Shown piece by piece: positions 7,175-10,280 of a DNA stretch of 10,280 nucleotides. Position 1 is the stretch's first letter. Each line of letters starts with the position of its first letter. Position numbers and translations under genes: made by a program. Below the pieces are notes generated by a model. That model did not search any database, was not told the origin of the DNA, and saw only the letters and a list, made by a program, of their open reading frames with translations. This stretch comes from JBBQSU01 sp038234815 (lineage in GTDB: Bacteria; Planctomycetota; Phycisphaerae; Tepidisphaerales; Tepidisphaeraceae): positions 1 to 10,280 of the forward strand of contig JBBQSU010000122.1 of the NCBI GenBank assembly GCA_038234815.1, in the 5' to 3' direction.

Positions 7175-7636
7175 TTATTCCGTTGGAGAGGGGAGATTTT
7201 GCGGCAGGCCAATCACATCACCGGACTTGAGGCCCAGCCGGCTGGCCTCGCCGGCGCGAATCTCAATCGCGAATTTCGCTGGACCTTCGCTTGGCGTCGT
7301 CGTTTTAACGTAGGGTTGCATGGTGTGGACAGAAACGATTTTCGTGCCGGCATCCAAAAACACAATATCGAGTGGAAAACGGGTATGGTACATCCAGAAT
7401 GCTCGCGGGGCTTCATCGGCAAAGATAAAGATCATTCCCCCGTGGGCCGCGAGCGTGTCGCGCTCCATCAGGCCCTTTTGTCTTGACGCATCAGTCGCCG
7501 AGACTTCCAACTCAAACCTTTCCCCGCCCAATGTGACTGCCACCACAGGCAGGCCTGAGCGCGCTTGCGAGTTGCACCCCGCGATAAGCCAGCCGAGGAG
7601 CAGAACCGTCAGGAGTTTACTTGGTGCGTGGGTCAT
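7175..7636 (-). CDS. DUF192 family lipoprotein
   Basis: The 153-residue product has a lipoprotein signal: a short N-terminus with Lys7, a hydrophobic core LLTVLLLGWL and the lipobox LIAGC with the acylated cysteine at 21. The mature part matches the DUF192 family: RQKGLMERDTLAAHGGMIFIF (52-72), FWMYHTRFPLDIVFLD (80-95), and a C-terminal stretch with AIEIRAGEASRLGLKSGDVI (123-142). The family is a small extracytoplasmic beta fold of unknown biochemical role. The residue after the cysteine is Asn, not Asp, which in proteobacterial rules would favour the outer membrane. The ATG lies inside the end of the upstream membrane-protein gene (20-base overlap), so translation is probably coupled. The hairpin CCCTG-GGC-CAGGG (7161-7173) directly follows the stop codon but lacks a U-tract. 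Confidence 0.9.
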   Translation of the reverse strand: MTHAPSKLLTVLLLGWLIAGCNSQARSGLPVVAVTLGGERFELEVSATDASRQKGLMERDTLAAHGGMIFIFADEAPRAFWMYHTRFPLDIVFLDAGTKIVSVHTMQPYVKTTTPSEGPAKFAIEIRAGEASRLGLKSGDVIGLPQNLPSPTE

Positions 7637-7955
7637 GGGGTTTGATCCGGGCCGTCAAGCGCAGGTCGATCAGGCCCAGTCCGACAATTGCAATCAGCAG
7701 TACCAATATCCCCGCGAGCAACCCCAGCAACAAGACCGCCGACGGGCGTGGTTGCTGAAATTGATTGAAGAAAACATACAGCGTTGCGCCGAGCAGGATC
7801 ATTAACAGCCCGCCCATCCGTCGTAGTTGATTTCGCCTGCGGTTGCTCGCGGGCAGTTCAACGCCTTCAAGCCGCCTGGCCGCGCGCGAGTAAAAAAGAT
7901 AGTACCACCCGGCCGCAGCCACCATAAACGCGAAGATTGCAGGGAAATATTCCAT
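7617..7955 (-). CDS. Small membrane protein with three predicted helices, unknown function
   Basis: I do not recognise the family. The 112-residue product has three hydrophobic segments: about 5-22 (PAIFAFMVAAAGWYYLFY), 48-64 (GGLLMILLGATLYVFFN) and 72-98 (SAVLLLGLLAGILVLLIAIV and onward). The loop between the first two (RAARRLEGVELPASNRRRNQLRR, 24-46) is strongly basic and should face the cytoplasm, which would put the N-terminus outside. The C-terminal tail is short and basic (ARIKPHDPRTK). The gene starts 12 bases after the maf stop codon, and its end overlaps the DUF192 gene by 20 bases, so it sits inside one transcription unit and is almost certainly real. The Shine-Dalgarno site is weak, consistent with translation coupled to maf. 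Confidence 0.8.
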   Translation of the reverse strand: MEYFPAIFAFMVAAAGWYYLFYSRAARRLEGVELPASNRRRNQLRRMGGLLMILLGATLYVFFNQFQQPRPSAVLLLGLLAGILVLLIAIVGLGLIDLRLTARIKPHDPRTK

Positions 7956-7967
7956 CGAAGGGACCGC

Positions 7968-8558
7968 TTATTGCTGCTTCGGGAAAATACCGGCTTCGCT
8001 TAGCAGTCTGCGGGTCGTGGTCATGGGCAGGCCAACGATATTCGTGTGACACCCCGACATGCGCGTGACGAACGGATCGTCGTCCTGGATCCCATACCCG
8101 CCAGCCTTGCCTTCCCATTGCCCACCAGCAACATAGTTGTCGATCTGCGACTGGGTCAGGCGCTTCATGCGCACGCACGAAAGCACGCGATCGGATTGGC
8201 GGTGATTTTGGCCTAAGCAGACTACCGCGACGCCGGAAATCACTACGTGCGCGGTGCCTGAAAGCAGGAGCAGCATTTCCTCTGCCTGGGCCGGGTTGGC
8301 CGGTTTACCCAACACCTGATCGCCGAACGCGACGACCGTGTCGGCAGCCAGAACGACATCTTCGGAAAACCTCTGGGCTACGGCGTCAGCCTTCAGCCGG
8401 GCAAGGTGTAAAGCCAGATCGGCAGGCAGCGTAGCGGGCGGGTAATCCTCCTCGTCCACGTTCGCAGGATGAACGAGAAAATCGTATCCCGCTGCATGAA
8501 GCAGTTCCCGCCGACGGGGCGACGCACTGGCCAGTATCAGTCGCCGGCTCGAAGTCAC
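7968..8558 (-). CDS. maf: Maf nucleotide pyrophosphatase (dTTP/UTP type)
   Basis: Maf proteins hydrolyse nucleoside triphosphates, including modified pyrimidine nucleotides, to monophosphates in the cytoplasm. They have also been linked to septum inhibition. The 196-residue product has the full-length family pattern: LILASASPRRRELL (7-20) with the SxSPRR phosphate-binding motif, KADAVA (56-61), VLAADTVV (69-76) with the catalytic Asp73, LGKP (83-86), EGKAGGYGIQ (149-158) and SGCHTNIVGLPM (168-179). The GKAGGYGIQ and TNIVGLP motifs resemble the YhdE/BsMaf dTTP/UTP pyrophosphatase branch rather than the YceF branch. The start is GTG at 8556-8558. It overlaps the TGA of the upstream lipoprotein gene as GTGA, with GGA just upstream, so translation is probably coupled by termination and reinitiation. 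Confidence 0.95.
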   Translation of the reverse strand: MTSSRRLILASASPRRRELLHAAGYDFLVHPANVDEEDYPPATLPADLALHLARLKADAVAQRFSEDVVLAADTVVAFGDQVLGKPANPAQAEEMLLLLSGTAHVVISGVAVVCLGQNHRQSDRVLSCVRMKRLTQSQIDNYVAGGQWEGKAGGYGIQDDDPFVTRMSGCHTNIVGLPMTTTRRLLSEAGIFPKQQ

Positions 8559-8968
8559 TTTTTTCCGGGGATCACGGCCAGATCGTCGACCGCAGGTCCG
8601 CGCAGAGCTCCCGGCAGCATCGTGTATTTCACCACGAGTATTTTTCCCTCGATATGCTTGACCGACGCACCGGCGATCGGAGTTTCCTGTCCATCGACGA
8701 TAGCGACTAGGCTTACGATGTCGCGCTCGTGGAGGCCGTCAAGGTTCATGTCCTCGATCGCAGCCAGCGATTCACCGACGCGCACGGCAGTCACCCGGCC
8801 CACCCGGACCCGCGCGTCCACCTTTTGCATGTTCGCCCGAAGCGAAGACAACGATTCAGTGGTCAAAGGAGGAGGTGCGGGGGGGAGCGGTTCCATCTTC
8901 GGCTTGGCCGCACATCCACTGATGACCAATCCGATGAACAACACAGCCGCCAAAACGAATGCCCGCAT
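8555..8968 (-). CDS. Small lipoprotein with proline-rich linker, unknown function
   Basis: I do not recognise the family. The 137-residue product opens MRAFVLAAVLFIGLVISGCAAKP, a lipoprotein signal with lipobox VISGC and the acylated cysteine at 19; the next residue is Ala. A proline-rich stretch (MEPLPPAPPPLTTE, 25-38) probably tethers a small beta-rich domain of about 50-137. That domain contains VGRVTAVRVGESLAAI (57-71), an acidic NLDGLHERDIVSLVAIVDG (75-93) and VDDLAVIPGKK at the end, so a flagellar- or pilus-like SH3-type fold is conceivable but not shown. AGGAG six bases before the ATG at 8966-8968, together with the signal peptide, decides the start. The frame stays open upstream to 9154, but that extension would begin inside the insertion sequence. 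The last four bases overlap maf. Confidence 0.82.
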   Translation of the reverse strand: MRAFVLAAVLFIGLVISGCAAKPKMEPLPPAPPPLTTESLSSLRANMQKVDARVRVGRVTAVRVGESLAAIEDMNLDGLHERDIVSLVAIVDGQETPIAGASVKHIEGKILVVKYTMLPGALRGPAVDDLAVIPGKK

Positions 8969-8973
8969 GTGAT

Positions 8974-8978
8974 CTCCT
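8974..8978 (-). promoter_or_regulatory. Shine-Dalgarno site that fixes the lipoprotein start
   Basis: On the minus strand AGGAG lies about five to six bases before the ATG at 8966-8968. It argues for the internal ATG over the far-upstream in-frame ATG at 9152-9154, which lies within the mobile element and has no signal peptide behind it. Confidence 0.75.
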
Positions 8979-9017
8979 GAAATTTGTCTTTCGACGAGTC
9001 CGGCGAAGATGGGGAAT

Positions 9018-9046
9018 ATGATTGTCCCGAAACGCGCAGGATGCAA
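9018..9046 (-). promoter_or_regulatory. Weak candidate promoter of the lipoprotein-maf gene set
   Basis: On the minus strand TTGCAT (9041-9046) is followed after 17 bases by AATCAT (9018-9023), about 50 bases before the lipoprotein start. Both boxes are imperfect. Only 90 bases of host DNA lie between the gene and the insertion sequence, so the native promoter must be here, or was displaced by the insertion. Confidence 0.22.
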
Positions 9047-9058
9047 GGGGTGAGGCAA

Positions 9059-9081
9059 CTGAATCATCCCCACTTTTGCGC
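9059..9081 (+). repeat. Left terminal inverted repeat of the insertion sequence
   Basis: The 23-base left end matches the reverse complement of 10258-10280 at 21 positions: the first 14 (CTGAATCATCCCCA) are identical, then C/G, TTT, T/G and GCGC. Similarity stops after the GCGC, which sets the inner boundary. Confidence 0.93.
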
Positions 9082-9108
9082 CCGCTATGTCTTTGGTGCA
9101 TAAAATAG

Positions 9109-9135
9109 CCCGAGCCCGGTTGTTACGGGCTCGGG
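9109..9135. promoter_or_regulatory. Strong hairpin in the transposase leader (possible outward-facing terminator)
   Basis: CCCGAGCCCG at 9109-9118 and CGGGCTCGGG at 9126-9135 form a perfect 10-bp GC-rich stem with a 7-base GTTGTTA loop. On the minus strand it is followed by CTATTTTATG, a degenerate U-tract, so it resembles an intrinsic terminator for transcripts leaving the element toward the lipoprotein-maf genes. On the plus strand no U-run follows, and there it may act as a leader structure that limits transposase expression from outside promoters, as known for IS10 and IS50. The hairpin is certain; its role is inference. Confidence 0.6.
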
Positions 9136-9153
9136 TGTGGCCACCCCGGCACA

Positions 9154-9173
9154 ATCGACTGAAAGGAGTCGGT
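9154..9173 (+). promoter_or_regulatory. Transposase ribosome binding site within a small hairpin
   Basis: AAAGGAG at 9162-9168 lies six bases before the ATG at 9175. It is embedded in CGACT-GAAAGG-AGTCG (9156-9171), a 5-bp stem extendable by a U-G and an A-U pair to 9154-9173, with most of the Shine-Dalgarno sequence in the loop. The structure could modulate ribosome access to the transposase message. The site decides the start codon. Confidence 0.6.
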
Positions 9174-9174
9174 C

Positions 9175-10275
9175 ATGCGTCGCGACCTTGCGATCGCCTG
9201 GGTGGTCTCGGTCTGTTCATTATCGCTGCGAAAATCTCAAGCTAAGACGCTGTCCATTCTTGTCGCCGCGGCGATGCGTGTCCAGCGGGCGTCGATGGCC
9301 AATATCGGCCGGTCGATGGGCGGGATGGTCAAGCATCAGATCAAGCGATGCTGGCGGTTTTGTTCCAACCAGCGTGTGGAGACGGCCGACGCCATGCGGC
9401 CCATCGTTGCCAGGCTGCTCAAGAAGCGGAAGAAAAAGCTGTTGGTCGCGGTCGACTGGGTTGCTATCAAAGGGTTCCAGACGCTGGTGGCCTCGATCGT
9501 TTTGAAAGGCCGCTCGATTCCCATCGCCTGGGCCAGCACGACCAATCACGTTTACGACGGGCACCGCAGCCGCAATGCCTTTGAAGAGTCGCTGCTGCTG
9601 GTGCTGCGGGAGATGATCCCCCGGACCATAAAGGTGGTCATTCTCGCCGACCGGGGCTTTGGCCGCACCGCGCTGGCCACGTTCTGCCAGCAACAGGGCT
9701 TTGGCTATCTCATCCGCATCCAGCCCAAGGTGACCGTGCGCCTGCGTGGCTTTTACGGCAAATTGCTGGACTATCCGGTGAAAAAGCCAATCGCCAAAGT
9801 GCTCAAACGCGTGGCCTATCGCTCCGATGAGGCCGTTACTCAGAACGTGGTCGTACACTGGCGACGGCATTTGCCCGAAAAACGCGATGAATGCTGGTTC
9901 CTGATGACCGACCAGCCGGGAACGGCTCAGCAACTGTGCCGACTCTATGGCCGGCGGATGGCCATCGAGCAGCTATTTCGCGACGACAAGAGCAAACGCA
10001 ACGGCTGGAGTTTGCGTGACACTCAAATCACCCAACCCGACCGCATCGACCGAATGCTGCTGATCCTGGCCATCGCCTATCTGTTGCTGTGTGGCATCGG
10101 TTTGATCGCCAAGACCCGGTTCACCCCTTCGGCCTGGTGCTCGACCAACCGCGAGATCGAATGCAGTATCTACACGATCGGAATGATCATGCTGGAGAAA
10201 ATCAACGCCAGCCCCCAACGACTGCTAGAGGCTATTATGAACTTGTCAGAACTTGTCGCGCCAAACTGGGGATGA
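9175..10275 (+). CDS. IS4-family DDE transposase
   Basis: The 366-residue protein catalyses cut-and-paste movement of the element. The RNase H-like catalytic domain shows the first aspartate in LLVAVDWVAIKGF (Asp94), the second in VVILADRGFGR (Asp159) and the glutamate in LYGRRMAIEQLFRDDKSKRNGW (Glu265). Y258-x2-R261-x3-E265-x6-K272 matches the IS4 YREK signature exactly. A beta-rich insertion between the second Asp and the Glu (about 183-250) is as expected for the family. The N-terminal 1-85 is helical and basic and probably binds the terminal repeats. The length is normal for short IS4 members. The start ATG has an excellent Shine-Dalgarno site, and the TGA at 10273-10275 falls inside the right inverted repeat. 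It is the only gene on the plus strand in this half of the window, as expected for an insertion. No frameshift or lost catalytic residue is visible. Confidence 0.96.
   Translation: MRRDLAIAWVVSVCSLSLRKSQAKTLSILVAAAMRVQRASMANIGRSMGGMVKHQIKRCWRFCSNQRVETADAMRPIVARLLKKRKKKLLVAVDWVAIKGFQTLVASIVLKGRSIPIAWASTTNHVYDGHRSRNAFEESLLLVLREMIPRTIKVVILADRGFGRTALATFCQQQGFGYLIRIQPKVTVRLRGFYGKLLDYPVKKPIAKVLKRVAYRSDEAVTQNVVVHWRRHLPEKRDECWFLMTDQPGTAQQLCRLYGRRMAIEQLFRDDKSKRNGWSLRDTQITQPDRIDRMLLILAIAYLLLCGIGLIAKTRFTPSAWCSTNREIECSIYTIGMIMLEKINASPQRLLEAIMNLSELVAPNWG
10239..10257 (+). repeat. Subterminal tandem GAACTTGTC, two copies
   Basis: GAACTTGTC occurs at 10239-10247 and 10249-10257, a 10-base period equal to one helical turn, directly abutting the right inverted repeat and within the last transposase codons. 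No matching pair is seen beside the left repeat. It could be an end-specific protein site or just chance. Confidence 0.5.
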
Positions 10276-10280
10276 TTCAG
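10258..10280 (-). repeat. Right terminal inverted repeat of the insertion sequence
   Basis: Read on the minus strand from 10280 it begins CTGAATCATCCCCAG and pairs with 9059-9081 at 21 of 23 positions. The transposase stop codon (10273-10275) lies within it. The window stops exactly at the outer end, so the flanking target copy is not visible. Confidence 0.93.

Larger units (their letters stand above)
9059..10280 (+). mobile_element. IS4-family insertion sequence with IS10-like ends (1222 bp as visible)
   Basis: The element runs from the left terminal inverted repeat at 9059 to the right one ending at 10280, the last base of the window. Both ends read inward as CTGAATCATCCCCA and match at 21 of 23 positions. 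Ends that begin CTG with an ATCCCC block resemble those of IS10-type members of the IS4 family. One intact transposase gene nearly fills it, and its stop codon lies inside the right repeat. Between the left repeat and the start codon is a leader of about 93 bases with two hairpins. The reading frame, catalytic residues, Shine-Dalgarno site and both ends look intact, so the copy appears recent and possibly active. The target duplication cannot be seen because the right flank is outside the window; the nine bases left of the element are GTGAGGCAA. Confidence 0.92.

Noticed and set aside
8969..9154. N-terminal extension of the small lipoprotein by 62 codons
   Set aside because: It would start inside the insertion sequence and place the lipoprotein signal in the middle of the protein. 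The internal ATG at 8968 has AGGAG at proper spacing.
9220..9933. Minus-strand open frame of 237 codons inside the transposase gene
   Set aside because: It is the shadow of the DDE transposase. It is rich in His, Gln and Arg without domain character and has no upstream signal.
1..10280. CRISPR array, tRNA or rRNA genes, toxin-antitoxin or phage defence genes
   Set aside because: No regularly spaced repeats, no cloverleaf-like or rRNA-like sequence, and no such protein motifs were seen on either strand.

Overview
The window looks like chromosomal DNA of a moderately GC-rich Gram-negative-type bacterium, most likely a planctomycete and perhaps of the Phycisphaerae. That placement is inference. 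It rests on two lipoprotein signal sequences, a secreted agarase-like enzyme with a Thr/Gln/Pro/Ala-rich N-terminal linker, a CBM9-like domain, an orphan coiled-coil PP2C phosphatase and weak Shine-Dalgarno sites on several genes. No rRNA, tRNA or CRISPR array is visible. Almost every host gene lies on the minus strand.

Layout from left to right. Positions 1-957 hold the first 319 codons of recG (minus strand, cut by the window edge). Fifty bases upstream of it ends a family 4 glycoside hydrolase (1008-2642, minus) whose active-site motif Cys-His-Gly-Val points to alpha-glucuronidase-type rather than alpha-galactosidase specificity. A 135-base divergent intergenic region (2643-2777) carries a 7-base direct repeat exactly 20 bases apart, a plausible operator for the AraC-family regulator encoded on the plus strand at 2778-3665. 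Converging on that regulator is a secreted GH50/GH42-like (agarase-like) enzyme with a C-terminal CBM9-like domain (3705-5906, minus). These three genes form a small carbohydrate locus: an exported polysaccharide-active enzyme, an intracellular NAD-dependent glycosidase, and a likely regulator between them.

After an AT-rich spacer (5907-6118) comes a RsbU/SpoIIE-type PP2C phosphatase (6119-7024). Then comes a tightly packed minus-strand gene set, in transcription order: a small lipoprotein (8555-8968), the nucleotide pyrophosphatase Maf (7968-8558, GTGA overlap), a three-helix membrane protein (7617-7955) and a DUF192 lipoprotein (7175-7636, 20-base overlap).

The right end, 9059-10280, is an insertion sequence of the IS4 family. 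Its transposase has an intact DDE triad and an exact Y-(2)-R-(3)-E-(6)-K signature. The element is bounded by 23-bp terminal inverted repeats matching at 21 positions, and the right repeat ends exactly on the last base of the window. The element sits only 90 bases upstream of the lipoprotein-maf gene set. It has a strong 10-bp hairpin and a second small hairpin around its ribosome binding site between the left repeat and the transposase start. I do not see a clearly unprecedented system. The most informative items are the precisely bounded element, the GH4 specificity motif, the candidate AraC operator and the leader hairpins of the transposase.
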